Positions 28,316 to 36,903 of a stretch of 64,000 bases of DNA are shown here, one piece after another. Position numbers and translations under genes: made by a program. Where the stretch lies: NCBI RefSeq assembly GCF_000518605.1, contig NZ_JADX01000014.1:1-64000 (forward strand), in the 5' to 3' direction. Under the pieces are notes generated by a model that saw only the letters and a program-made list of their open reading frames with translations, was not told where the DNA came from and made no database searches. The stretch's first letter is position 1. Each line of letters opens with the position of its first letter. This DNA comes from Shewanella fidelis ATCC BAA-318 (GTDB taxonomy: Bacteria > Pseudomonadota > Gammaproteobacteria > Enterobacterales > Shewanellaceae).

Positions 28316-28543
28316 AGCATTTACACGAAGTGAGCAAGGATGAAACATAGAAAATATTTAAAAGATTTCGCGACTTAGAATGATTTTTAAATTCACTAGT
28401 TGGCAGTGTATTTAAATCAGAAACGGCTAAAGCTATTGATCAATTAATGAATAACTATATATAGTTATTTTACAAAGCCTTACGAGTGCACTGCAGGAGA
28501 GGTTAACTTTGTTTAAAGTAATCGTATGTTTGAAGTAATTACT

Positions 28544-28780
28544 CTAATATTTTTTAAGGCTAATTAAATTTCCTTGTCCATCAATGGTCATACAAAAATA
28601 AGCTCGGATGCCATTAGATGTTAAAAAAGGTCGAAAATGCTTTGCATTTACCCATAACGTTTGTCCTTTGCTATCGACGACTTCTACCTTATTAACTTCA
28701 CCACGATAATAAGGTAAAAACTCTTGATAACTGATATTTAGTGGAAATTGAAATTGTCTGCTTTGAACCGACACCATCAT
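28544..28780 (-). CDS. DUF2835 family protein
   Basis: A 78-residue protein matching the DUF2835 family of Vibrio, Shewanella and relatives. The pattern is FPLNISYQEFLPYYRGEVNKVEV, then AKHFRPFLTSNGIRAYF and DGQGNLISLKK. Function is unknown; no signal peptide or membrane segment. The frame opens with two ATG codons. GGAG is three bases from the first and six from the second, so the protein may start one codon later. It lies just after pepN, and the pepN terminator ends about 12 bases before its start, so expression would need read-through or a promoter inside pepN. Confidence 0.85.
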   Translation of the reverse strand: MMVSVQSRQFQFPLNISYQEFLPYYRGEVNKVEVVDSKGQTLWVNAKHFRPFLTSNGIRAYFCMTIDGQGNLISLKKY

Positions 28781-28792
28781 TCACTCCTATTA

Positions 28793-28826
28793 AAAAATAC
28801 GCCTCAACTAAAGCAACAGTTGAGGC
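28793..28826 (-). terminator. rho-independent terminator after pepN
   Basis: A 9-bp perfect stem GCCTCAACT/AGTTGAGGC, with GTATTTTTTAAT following on the minus strand. It sits 26 bases after the pepN stop and directly before the ribosome site of the DUF2835 gene. Confidence 0.8.
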
Positions 28827-28851
28827 GCAATAATATTTTATAACAACAGCT

Positions 28852-31413
28852 CTAAGCCAAAGCTTTAGTCACTTTCTCATAAAGATCTTTTGATAAACCA
28901 TCAACTTGCAAAATTCGTTTCAGTTGACTAATCATCAATGACTGACGCTGCTGGTCGAACTTTTTAAATTGAATTAATGGCGTAATGATCCTAGCCGCGA
29001 CCTGCGGATTAAGCGTATTGAGTTTAATGATTGCATCGGCCAAAAACTGATAACCAGCGCCATCTTTTCTGTGGAACTCAAACGTATTCATCGCTGCAAA
29101 TACACCGATTAACGAACGTACTCTATTCGGATTATTGAAACTAAATGCTTCATGCTCAAATAACGACTTAAGCGTCTCAATACAGCAGGAATGATTTAAG
29201 GTTGCGTGCAAGGCAAACCATTTGTCCATCACTAAAGGTGTTTTAAGCCACTTTTGCTCAAACTGTGTCATCAACTGCTCGCGCATCGCCGAAGGTTCTG
29301 CATTCAATGCTGTTAATGCAGCTAAGCTATCTGTCATATTGCTTGCTTGGTCAAATTGTTCGCTAGCCAAGCTGCTATAGCTATTATCAACTTTAACTAA
29401 TAGGTATAAACCAATATTTTTTAGCGAACGAGTTGCTGCATCATCAACACCTGTAAGCGCTCTTACTGTTGCAGCTAGCTCATCTTCACATTGACATGCA
29501 ATTTCTCCAACCACAAACTCGCGAGCAAGGGCTAAATTGTCCAAATCTACAGCTTGTGTTTGTTCAATTAATGAGCCTGCACTTGGCATAGTTAAAATCT
29601 CAGCCATTAGTGCTTTATCTAGATCTTCGGCAAGTAGTACGCCTTTAAACGCATCGATTATCCTTGGATCAATAAACATCGCTTGTTGCGATTGCAAGCG
29701 CTCAACGTTTTGCCAAACTGACTGACTAAATAACGCAACTGACGCTTCCCATTTAGCCACTTCGCTGCTGGCGTAACGCATAATATGTACGAGTTGCTCA
29801 ACCGAATAATCAAAGCATAATTTCACCGGAGCAGAGAAATCTTGCAGTAATGAAGCAACAGGTTTTTGCGTTAAGCCTTTGAATTCGAATACTTGTTTTG
29901 CTTCAGTGAAATCGAGCACCTTATTAACAATCGACTGGCCGTCAATATCAATGAGTTCAATATCAAACGGTATATGCAGTGGCAATTTAGCTGAACCGTC
30001 AGGGGTTGCTGGAATAGATTGCCCTAGCGTCAGAGTGTAAGTGCTTGTTTGAGAATTAAACTCCTCGGTTACATCAACTTGCGGGGTGCCTGCTTGACTA
30101 TACCAACGTTTAAATTGAGTCAGATCGACGCCGCTCGCATCTTGCATCGCCGCGACAAAGTCATCACAAGTAACCGCTTGGCCGTCGTGACGCTCAAAAT
30201 AAAGTGCCATCCCTTTCTGGAAACTCGTTTCTCCCAATAAGGTGTGCATCATCCGGATCACTTCAGCACCTTTATTGTAAACAGTAACCGTATAGAAGTT
30301 ATTCATCTCGATAACCGATTCCGGACGGATCGGATGCGCCATCGGACCTGAATCTTCGGCGAACTGTTGATTTTTCATCACCTTAATAGCATGAATACGG
30401 TTTACCGCCCGAGATCCTAAATCAGAGCTAAACTCTTGATCTCTAAATACCGTTAGCCCTTCTTTTAAACTTAGCTGGAACCAGTCTCGGCAAGTCACTC
30501 GGTTACCTGTCCAGTTGTGAAAATATTCATGCCCAACAACTGATTCGATACCATGATAATCATCATCTGTCGCAGAGTCTTTATCTGCCAATACAAACTT
30601 AGTATTGAAAACGTTGAGACCTTTATTTTCCATCGCTCCCATATTGAAAAAATCAACCGCGACAATCATATAAACATCTAAGTCATACTCTAAATTAAAG
30701 CGACTCTCATCCCATGCCATCGATTTTTTAAGTGATGCCATAGCATGATGCGCTTTATGTAAATTTCCTTTATCTACAAACACTTGCAGTTTAACCTTTC
30801 TGTTACTGCAAGTCGTAAACTTATCTTCCAATAGGTCAAAATCACCAGCAACTAAAGCAAATAGATAAGCCGGTTTTGGGAATGGATCATGCCATTGCGC
30901 GAAATGTAGGCCACCGTCTAGCTCACCTGCTTCTACTAGGTTGCCGTTACTGAGAAGGTATGGGAACGCTTGCTTATCGGCTGTGATACGTACCGTATAG
31001 ATTGCGAGTACGTCAGGGCGATCTAAGAAATAGGTGATCCGACGAAAGCCCTCAGCTTCACATTGAGTACAATAAGCTCCGTCAGACATATACAAGCCTT
31101 CGAGACTAGTATTCGCTTCAGGATCTAGGCTAGATGAGATTTGCAATTCAAACTCATCAAGCTCAGTGTCAATGACAAGCTCACCGGTTCTTTCTGTATA
31201 ACTAGCAGGTGAACCATTGATCAGTAGAGCTTGCAAAACAATATCATCACCCACCAGAATTAAAGGCGCTTTATGTTGTCCTTGACGCTTAACTTTGCTT
31301 GTAGCAACAATCTTTGTTTCTTTACCCGCTAACGAAAAGTCGAGATTTATATGGCTAATATGAAAATCGGGTGCTTGGTAATCTTTTAGGAATTTAGCTT
31401 GTGGCTGGGACAT
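28852..31413 (-). CDS. pepN: aminopeptidase N
   Basis: Broad-specificity zinc aminopeptidase of the M1 family, cytoplasmic. The 853-residue protein has the exopeptidase motif GAMEN at 259-263 and the zinc site H295-E296-x-x-H299 with the third ligand Glu318 (VGHEYFHNWTGNRVTCRDWF), each within two residues of the E. coli positions. The C-terminal half is the helical DUF3458-type superhelix of gammaproteobacterial PepN. Length is slightly below E. coli (870). It sits near pyrD as in E. coli, but here the gdhB gene and the DUF1302 locus lie between them. Confidence 0.97.
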   Translation of the reverse strand: MSQPQAKFLKDYQAPDFHISHINLDFSLAGKETKIVATSKVKRQGQHKAPLILVGDDIVLQALLINGSPASYTERTGELVIDTELDEFELQISSSLDPEANTSLEGLYMSDGAYCTQCEAEGFRRITYFLDRPDVLAIYTVRITADKQAFPYLLSNGNLVEAGELDGGLHFAQWHDPFPKPAYLFALVAGDFDLLEDKFTTCSNRKVKLQVFVDKGNLHKAHHAMASLKKSMAWDESRFNLEYDLDVYMIVAVDFFNMGAMENKGLNVFNTKFVLADKDSATDDDYHGIESVVGHEYFHNWTGNRVTCRDWFQLSLKEGLTVFRDQEFSSDLGSRAVNRIHAIKVMKNQQFAEDSGPMAHPIRPESVIEMNNFYTVTVYNKGAEVIRMMHTLLGETSFQKGMALYFERHDGQAVTCDDFVAAMQDASGVDLTQFKRWYSQAGTPQVDVTEEFNSQTSTYTLTLGQSIPATPDGSAKLPLHIPFDIELIDIDGQSIVNKVLDFTEAKQVFEFKGLTQKPVASLLQDFSAPVKLCFDYSVEQLVHIMRYASSEVAKWEASVALFSQSVWQNVERLQSQQAMFIDPRIIDAFKGVLLAEDLDKALMAEILTMPSAGSLIEQTQAVDLDNLALAREFVVGEIACQCEDELAATVRALTGVDDAATRSLKNIGLYLLVKVDNSYSSLASEQFDQASNMTDSLAALTALNAEPSAMREQLMTQFEQKWLKTPLVMDKWFALHATLNHSCCIETLKSLFEHEAFSFNNPNRVRSLIGVFAAMNTFEFHRKDGAGYQFLADAIIKLNTLNPQVAARIITPLIQFKKFDQQRQSLMISQLKRILQVDGLSKDLYEKVTKALA

Positions 31414-31577
31414 GAACTACCCTCGTTATTATGGCAAATAAACTAAGCGACACTTCCCTTCAACCTTTTAAATCAATTCCTATCGTTCGCTTGAATTGTC
31501 TAAGGCAAAGCATAGGAAAAAACTAAAAAGGAGTGTAATCACAGAGGGGTAAATGTACTTATCTAGTTTTTTTATTA

Positions 31578-31606
31578 AAAAAAACGCGCTTAACGCGCGT
31601 TTTTTC
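31578..31606. terminator. bidirectional terminator between prc and pepN
   Basis: ACGCGC-TTAAC-GCGCGT is flanked by a long A run and six T, so a functional hairpin can form on either strand. It lies nine bases after the prc stop on the minus strand. Confidence 0.85.
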
Positions 31607-31614
31607 AGTTGTAA

Positions 31615-33660
31615 TTATTTTTGTTGGTTTTTGGCCAACTTTTCAATGTCGACCAAATCCAGAGTGATCAGTGCCGTTTCATCTAAGAATGCATCAGCAA
31701 CTTCTAAGTCATCAGGGATATCGTCGAGTGACTCAACTTTATCTTGCCCTTCTCGTACAAGTCTATCGTTGGCTCTATCTAGCTGTTTCTGATCATTTTC
31801 ATCACGCTCAGCTAGACGCTCACTTTTGACCAAAGAGACAGTTTTATCATCGTGGTTCTTTTTGAACTCAGCGATATCATCAAAGATATAGCCAAACTCA
31901 ACATCAGACTTAATGCGATCTTTATGCTTAGTATCTAGGTTAGCGATCAGCTGAGGATAAATTTCACCTAGAGTGCCATATTGAGCAACTGGTACTTTAT
32001 CCCAAGGTAATGCGTTTTCTTCTTCAGCTTCGCCGTATTCCCCAGGCTCTAATGCGCTTGGGAATGGAATATCAGGCGTTACACCTTTGAGCTGGGTACT
32101 GCCGCCATTGATACGGTAGAACTTAGCAATGGTATATTGCACATGTCCAATAGGCTTTTCATACATATCGTAGATCCGGCCTAAGCTCTTGTGTTGTTGT
32201 ACAGTACCTTTACCGAAAGTCGATTCACCAACAATCAATGCTCGGTCATAATCTTGCAGTGCTGCAGCAAAAATCTCAGATGCAGAGGCACTGTAACGAT
32301 CAACCATAACCGTTAATGGGCCATCGTAGGTGACGCGACCATCATTATCACGATTTTGAGTAACACGGCCGTTAGCGTCACGTATTTGTACAACAGGTCC
32401 CTGCTCGATAAACAGGCCTGTTAACAATGTAGCCTCAGTTAACGCACCGCCACCATTGCCGCGAAGGTCAATAATAATGCCTTCAACTTTAGCTTGCTTC
32501 AGCTCTGCTAATTCTTTGGACACGTCCTTAGACAAGTCCATATAGAAGCCAGGTATTTGAATCACACCAACCTTACGGTTGGCATAAGGCCCTTCTAAAG
32601 GTTCAATAACTTTAGATGTCGCTGCGCGATCTTCTAAGCGAATCTTATCCCGGACAATGGTTAGTTCAAATGTTTTCGCACTGGTTCCACCTTTTTTAGG
32701 TAGGATCTCTAGCACGACTTTACTGCCCTTCGGACCTTTAATTAACTCAACAACATCGTCTAAACGCCAACCAATGACATCAACAATCTTTTCGCCTTCT
32801 TGACCAACACCAACGATTCGGTCTTCAGGAGACAGTTTTTCGCTAGATGCCGCAGGGCCTCCAGCTACCAAGCTTTTAATAACGGTATAGTCATCATCAA
32901 CTTGTAACACAGCGCCAATACCTTCCAAGCTCAAGTTCATTTCCATCTGGAAACGCTCTGCGTTTCTTGGAGACAAGTAGCTAGTATGAGGCTCAACTGT
33001 GCGAGCAAAGGCATTCATCACGCCTTGGAATACATCTTCACTATGAGTTTGACTTAAACGCTTAATCGCATTGTTATAGCGCTTTTGTAAAACCTCAACT
33101 ATCTCTTCCCAGTTCTTACCCGTTAGGGACAGATTTAGTGCATCGTATTTTACACGTTGGCGCCAAAGTTCATTTAATTCAGCTTCGGATTTTGGCCAGC
33201 TTGCATCTTCACGATCGTATTCATATTTGTCGCCAGGCACATCAAAGGCCATCTCTTCATCAAGTAAGGACAACGCATAAGCAAATCGCTCATAACGACG
33301 TTTTTGCACTAGCTCAAACATCGCATAAGCTTGAGTTAAATTACCGCTTTTTAACATATCATCAAATTCAGTCGAATAAGCTTTAAAGCTGTCAATATCT
33401 GACTGAAGTAATACATTTTTACGGAAATCTAGCTGCTTTAAATAACGGTTGAATACCTGCTCAGAGAACGCATCATCCATCTCAAACCTATGGTAATGCG
33501 AGCGAGTGAAGAGTCCAGTAACACGTTTACTGGCGACTTTATGTTGCGGTTCCTGCTTAAGAGCGGGCAACTCGCTGAATTGAATTGTTGGGCTCACTGC
33601 CCACGCCGAGAATCCGACAAAAATACCAGCAATGGATACAGCCAGAGAAAGTTTTCGCAT
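31615..33660 (-). CDS. prc: carboxy-terminal processing (tail-specific) protease Prc
   Basis: Periplasmic S41 protease that trims FtsI and degrades tagged or misfolded proteins; in E. coli it regulates peptidoglycan hydrolases with NlpI. About 681 residues: signal peptide (LSLAVSIAGIFVGFSAWA), an N-terminal helical region, a PDZ domain near 235-325 (LSLEGIGAVLQVDDDYTVI) and the protease core. The catalytic serine is the middle Ser of SASASEIF, with the lysine of TFGKGTVQQ 25 residues later, the family spacing. I place the start at the ATG at 33660; two TTG codons just upstream could also serve, with AAGGAG 10 bases before the ATG. It follows proQ by 33 bases, as in E. coli. Confidence 0.95.
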   Translation of the reverse strand: MRKLSLAVSIAGIFVGFSAWAVSPTIQFSELPALKQEPQHKVASKRVTGLFTRSHYHRFEMDDAFSEQVFNRYLKQLDFRKNVLLQSDIDSFKAYSTEFDDMLKSGNLTQAYAMFELVQKRRYERFAYALSLLDEEMAFDVPGDKYEYDREDASWPKSEAELNELWRQRVKYDALNLSLTGKNWEEIVEVLQKRYNNAIKRLSQTHSEDVFQGVMNAFARTVEPHTSYLSPRNAERFQMEMNLSLEGIGAVLQVDDDYTVIKSLVAGGPAASSEKLSPEDRIVGVGQEGEKIVDVIGWRLDDVVELIKGPKGSKVVLEILPKKGGTSAKTFELTIVRDKIRLEDRAATSKVIEPLEGPYANRKVGVIQIPGFYMDLSKDVSKELAELKQAKVEGIIIDLRGNGGGALTEATLLTGLFIEQGPVVQIRDANGRVTQNRDNDGRVTYDGPLTVMVDRYSASASEIFAAALQDYDRALIVGESTFGKGTVQQHKSLGRIYDMYEKPIGHVQYTIAKFYRINGGSTQLKGVTPDIPFPSALEPGEYGEAEEENALPWDKVPVAQYGTLGEIYPQLIANLDTKHKDRIKSDVEFGYIFDDIAEFKKNHDDKTVSLVKSERLAERDENDQKQLDRANDRLVREGQDKVESLDDIPDDLEVADAFLDETALITLDLVDIEKLAKNQQK

Positions 33661-33693
33661 CAACAAGTTACTCCTTTAGGTGCTTTTAAGCCA

Positions 33694-34329
33694 TTACAGC
33701 AGTATGTGTTCTGCTCTAACTTTAATTGTTAAGCCAGAGTCTAACTGAACTTGAACATCTTCTTTCTTAATGTCCACAATCACACCTGCAACAGGTGCCT
33801 TACCTAACTTAACATTAACACGTTGATTTGCTTTAAGCTCTGTTAAAACTGCAGGTGTTAAGTTTTCAGCCACAACTGCTTCTTTAGCAGGTTTGTTAGC
33901 TTGAGCAGGCTTTGGACGTTTTGCTACAGGCTTTTTAACCGGCTTCTTCGCAGCTTTAGCTGGATTCGCATTTTTTGCCTGCGCTACTCTTTTAGCCTTT
34001 GCTTTTTCTTGGCTTTCTTTAAGTGTAGCTGCTGCATGGTCAACATGCTCTTGCTCTAGCTCACCACATTCATTGCCATCTAAGTCAATACGCTGTGCAC
34101 CCGCTTTAACGCACTTAAGGTAACGCCAGCTGCTAGTGTATCTTCTTAGCGCGATTCTGAGCTGAGTTTTACTGACTTTAGAATCATCAGCTAACCTTTC
34201 CGCTAAATCTTGAAATAAACCGATTTTTAATGGCTTAGTTTCACCTTCAGCTATAAAGCATAAAGGAAATGTTTCGTACAAATACGCAAGAATAGCGTTG
34301 GTATCGGTCAACTTTTCTGTTGATTCCAT
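33694..34329 (-). CDS. proQ: RNA chaperone ProQ
   Basis: FinO-domain RNA chaperone that binds structured small RNAs and mRNA 3' ends. The 211-residue protein has the FinO fold at about 5-115 (AILAYLYETFPLCF, LKIGLFQDLAERL, LRIALRRYTSSWRYLKCV, AQRIDLDGN). A highly basic Ala/Lys/Pro linker (about 120-160) and a C-terminal Tudor-like domain (VNVKLGKAPVAGVIVDIKKEDVQVQL) follow. The start is the ATG at 34329 with GGAAG upstream; a GTG four codons earlier is less likely. It is upstream of prc in the same operon. The 286 bases before it hold no gene. Confidence 0.95.
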   Translation of the reverse strand: MESTEKLTDTNAILAYLYETFPLCFIAEGETKPLKIGLFQDLAERLADDSKVSKTQLRIALRRYTSSWRYLKCVKAGAQRIDLDGNECGELEQEHVDHAAATLKESQEKAKAKRVAQAKNANPAKAAKKPVKKPVAKRPKPAQANKPAKEAVVAENLTPAVLTELKANQRVNVKLGKAPVAGVIVDIKKEDVQVQLDSGLTIKVRAEHILL

Positions 34330-34615
34330 CTTTACTTCCACAGTTTAAAAAAAGGGACACAACCGACAAGCAAATCGCTTGTATCAGTATCCGTGTCGTT
34401 TATATTCGTCTGATCATGGAATAAAACACAAATGAATATTGATTAACATTTGTTTTTACACTCTAAAACCAAACCTACCTTAGCAATTAGAAATAATAAA
34501 CTCCAACCATTCGTTCAGCGAATAAATTGAGCTTGGTTTTTCTATTACTCAAACCGCTTATTATAGAGAGGCTTCAAATGATTGCGACCTACAATTCACG
34601 ATAATTGCTCGCAGA

Positions 34616-35071
34616 TTAACCAAATAGGCAAATTTCGAGACTTTTAACCAGAGTTTCTACGCCCTGTTGATCATTTTCAGTGAATCTTGATAACAAAGGA
34701 CTATCAATATCTAACACACCAATAATGGTTCCATTTTGTTTTAACGGCACCACAAGTTCTGAATTACTCGCACTATCACAAGCAATATGCCCCGCAAACT
34801 GATGAACATCATCAACTCTTTGACTAGCATCATTCGCAACTGCTGTACCGCAAACACCTTTACCTATAGCTATACGAGTGCAAGCCACTTTACCTTGGAA
34901 AGGTCCCAACACCAATTGATCATTTTTCACTAGGTAAAAACCGACCCAGTTTATATCTTCTAGGTTATCGTTAAGTAACGCTGAAAAATTAGCTAATGCA
35001 GCAATAACATCATCTTCACCGTCAAATAGAGCCTGCACTTGACGATTTAGTGTATCGTAAAAATCTTTCAC
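34616..35071 (-). CDS. msrC: free methionine-(R)-sulfoxide reductase, GAF domain
   Basis: Reduces free methionine-R-sulfoxide with thioredoxin; cytoplasmic. The protein is a single GAF domain of 151 residues with the family pattern INWVGFYLVKNDQLVLGPFQGKVACTRI, the reactive-cysteine segment GKGVCGTAVA and HIACDSASNSELVVPL, as in E. coli MsrC (YebR). I use the GTG at 35069-35071 (VKDFYDTLNRQV), which aligns with the family start; the reading frame runs 19 codons further without similarity. It lies beside proQ and the let genes, as in E. coli. Confidence 0.92.
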   Translation of the reverse strand: MKDFYDTLNRQVQALFDGEDDVIAALANFSALLNDNLEDINWVGFYLVKNDQLVLGPFQGKVACTRIAIGKGVCGTAVANDASQRVDDVHQFAGHIACDSASNSELVVPLKQNGTIIGVLDIDSPLLSRFTENDQQGVETLVKSLEICLFG

Positions 35072-35157
35072 TATGCTTATCCCTAACCGTTTAAATAGCA
35101 CTATCGTGTTAAGTTTGCATTCTAACAATAAACGCTAGTTTGGGATCAAGTGCTTTA

Positions 35158-35454
35158 TTATGCGTCTTTTGCTTCTTTTGTATCAGCTTTTTTCGGCGCT
35201 TTCTTCGCTGGGGCTTTTTTTTCAAGACTGCCACCTTTTAACAATACTTGAAGATCATCTTTATTCTGCGCTAAATAAAAGCTTAGCTTTTCTACATCAG
35301 CCTCTGTTAACTCAAGTTCGCTTTTACTTAAAAAAGGCATGAGGTTGTCTGCGACATCAAGCATCTTATCGTAGGCGTCAGCTTCCTTTTTCGATGTAAA
35401 AGTCATCTTTTCAACCCCTTCTCTCACCACTACAAATTGCGTTACAACGGCCAT
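35158..35454 (-). CDS. yebG: SOS-induced protein YebG
   Basis: A 98-residue protein of the YebG family, induced by DNA damage in E. coli; molecular role not settled. The conserved block VVVREGVEKMTFTSKKEADAYDKMLD is intact, and the C-terminus is a short Lys/Ala tail (KKAPAKKAPKKADTKEAKDA) that could contact nucleic acid. The start is the ATG at 35454 (MAVVTQFVVVREG). The reading frame extends further, but a LexA box lies inside that extension, which argues against the longer form. It is monocistronic, divergent from letA. Confidence 0.94.
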   Translation of the reverse strand: MAVVTQFVVVREGVEKMTFTSKKEADAYDKMLDVADNLMPFLSKSELELTEADVEKLSFYLAQNKDDLQVLLKGGSLEKKAPAKKAPKKADTKEAKDA

Positions 35455-35465
35455 ATCCAACCCCA

Positions 35466-35485
35466 CACTGTTTTTATATACAGTA
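35466..35485 (-). promoter_or_regulatory. LexA (SOS) box of yebG
   Basis: CACTGTTTTTATATACAGTA on the plus strand has the exact CTG-N10-CAG spacing and AT-rich centre of the gammaproteobacterial LexA consensus. It lies 12-31 bases upstream of the yebG ATG. A -10-like TATATA falls within the box on the minus strand, with TTCAAT 18 bases upstream as a possible -35, so bound LexA would block the promoter. Confidence 0.92.
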
Positions 35486-35645
35486 AAGAGTCTCATAGAT
35501 TGAAGTTCTTATGCAAGTTTTCTTGGATTTCTGATAAACTTCTTTGATTAATGACTCAATATTTTCAATTGCATAGCTGCATTGTCATAAGATTATTGAG
35601 TCTCTAGAGGACGGCTTACGTCTATTTGAGTGATAACGGGTGGGA

Positions 35646-36269
35646 ATGGAAGCAATAGATCATAGTATCAGTTTATGTCGGTCTTGTGACTTAGTCATCA
35701 GGAAGCGTGCCTTACCAACTGGGGTGCGAGCCTTATGTCCGCGTTGTCACACGCCTATTTACGATACGCCATATTGTTCAATAAACGGCATGCTTGCACT
35801 TTGCTTAACAGCAATTTTCTTTTTTGCGCCTGCAAACCTCTATCCAGTATTAGCGTTAGAGTTTCTTGGTAGCTTGCGAACCACCACGGTCATTGATGGT
35901 GCGCTTGCTGTTTATAATCAAGGTTACTGGGTGGTCGGCTTTGCTGTGTTAATTTCTGCAGTTATTGCTCCCGGCTTTCTACTGTTGTCTATTTTAAGCC
36001 AAATATTGATTATCAAATATGGACTAAAGTCTTTAGTCCTAAAAAAGGTATTAAAACAACTGTTAAAGCTGCAAGGTTTGCTTACCCAACTTACAATGCT
36101 CGAAATCTATGTGATTAGTTTTTTAGTAGCAGCATTTAACCTCGCAGACTTCGCCACAGTTTCTTTTGGCTTCGGCACATTTTGTTTCACCATGCTGTTC
36201 ATCATGACCTTATTTCTAATGCGCGAATACGATCTGGAGCATATGTGGAGTTTTCTCGATGAGCAATAA
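35646..36269 (+). CDS. letA: LetA/PqiA-type membrane protein, N-terminal half-equivalent
   Basis: A 207-residue PqiA-domain protein of the Let (YebST) lipid-transport system. A cytoplasmic zinc-ribbon-like start (LCRSCDLVI...ALCPRCHTPI) is followed by four membrane helices (about 48-70, 95-120, 150-175, 180-200) with MLEIYVISFLVA. E. coli LetA (427 residues) fuses two such modules; this gene matches the first and the next gene the second. The start is the ATG at 35646; a GTG two codons earlier is possible. It overlaps the next gene by 11 bases. Confidence 0.88.
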   Translation: MEAIDHSISLCRSCDLVIRKRALPTGVRALCPRCHTPIYDTPYCSINGMLALCLTAIFFFAPANLYPVLALEFLGSLRTTTVIDGALAVYNQGYWVVGFAVLISAVIAPGFLLLSILSQILIIKYGLKSLVLKKVLKQLLKLQGLLTQLTMLEIYVISFLVAAFNLADFATVSFGFGTFCFTMLFIMTLFLMREYDLEHMWSFLDEQ

Positions 36270-36903
36270 TAACGAGACTGCAACTTTAGGTAAGGATATT
36301 GGGCTCACCCTATGTCCAACGTGCCATAAAGTCACTTGTTGTAAATCTGAACATTGCAGCCGCTGTGATGCACCACTGATTGTGCGTGATTACGCGAGTA
36401 TTCAAAAAAGCTGGGCACTGTTAATTACTGCCGCTATTTTATTATTCCCAGCCAATATCTACCCTATTACAACCTTGACCAATCAAGGGCGTGTCACTCA
36501 GGACACCATTTTCTCGGGTATTGCTCATTTAGTGAAGACAGATATGATCCCTATTGCGATCATTCTTTTTACTGCCAGTATTTTAGTGCCTATTTTAAAA
36601 ATTGTAGGCTTATCCATCTACTTATCAGCAATCACTTTTAAATTACCCATATCCAAAAAGAAATTGATGACAGGTTTCCACGTCATCGAGTGGATTGGCC
36701 GCTGGTCTATGCTCGACCTGTTTGTCATTTCACTTACCGTAGCAGTCGTTAATATGGGGCAATTGTTAGATGCCAAACCAGCACCAGCTGCAACAGCATT
36801 CGCACTGGTTATTTTACTCACGCAGCTTGCTGCAAAAGTCATAGATACCCGTTTACTCTGGGACAGATTGGAAGCAAAAGATGACTCAAGTACAAACACC
36901 TAA
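36259..36903 (+). CDS. LetA/PqiA-type membrane protein, C-terminal half-equivalent
   Basis: A 214-residue second PqiA module. Its own zinc-ribbon-like motif (LCPTCHKVTCCKSEHCSRCDA) precedes helices with the conserved LFPANIYPI, QDTIFSGI and IEWIGRWSMLDLFVISLTVAVVNMG segments that correspond to the C-terminal half of E. coli LetA. It has its own ribosome site (GGAG, eight bases before the ATG, inside the end of the previous gene). The frame differs from the first half by +2, but each gene has clean ends, so I read a genuine split rather than a sequencing frameshift. It overlaps letB by 23 bases. Confidence 0.88.
   Translation: MSNNNETATLGKDIGLTLCPTCHKVTCCKSEHCSRCDAPLIVRDYASIQKSWALLITAAILLFPANIYPITTLTNQGRVTQDTIFSGIAHLVKTDMIPIAIILFTASILVPILKIVGLSIYLSAITFKLPISKKKLMTGFHVIEWIGRWSMLDLFVISLTVAVVNMGQLLDAKPAPAATAFALVILLTQLAAKVIDTRLLWDRLEAKDDSSTNT

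Noticed and set aside
28015..28350. A 111-codon plus-strand frame over the DUF1302 start
   Set aside because: Antisense to the signal peptide region of a clear exported protein; the composition is that of a reverse-frame shadow.
36259..36269. Sequencing frameshift splitting letA
   Set aside because: The second gene has its own ribosome site, ATG and zinc-ribbon-like motif, and the first ends cleanly after its last helix; a true gene split is simpler.
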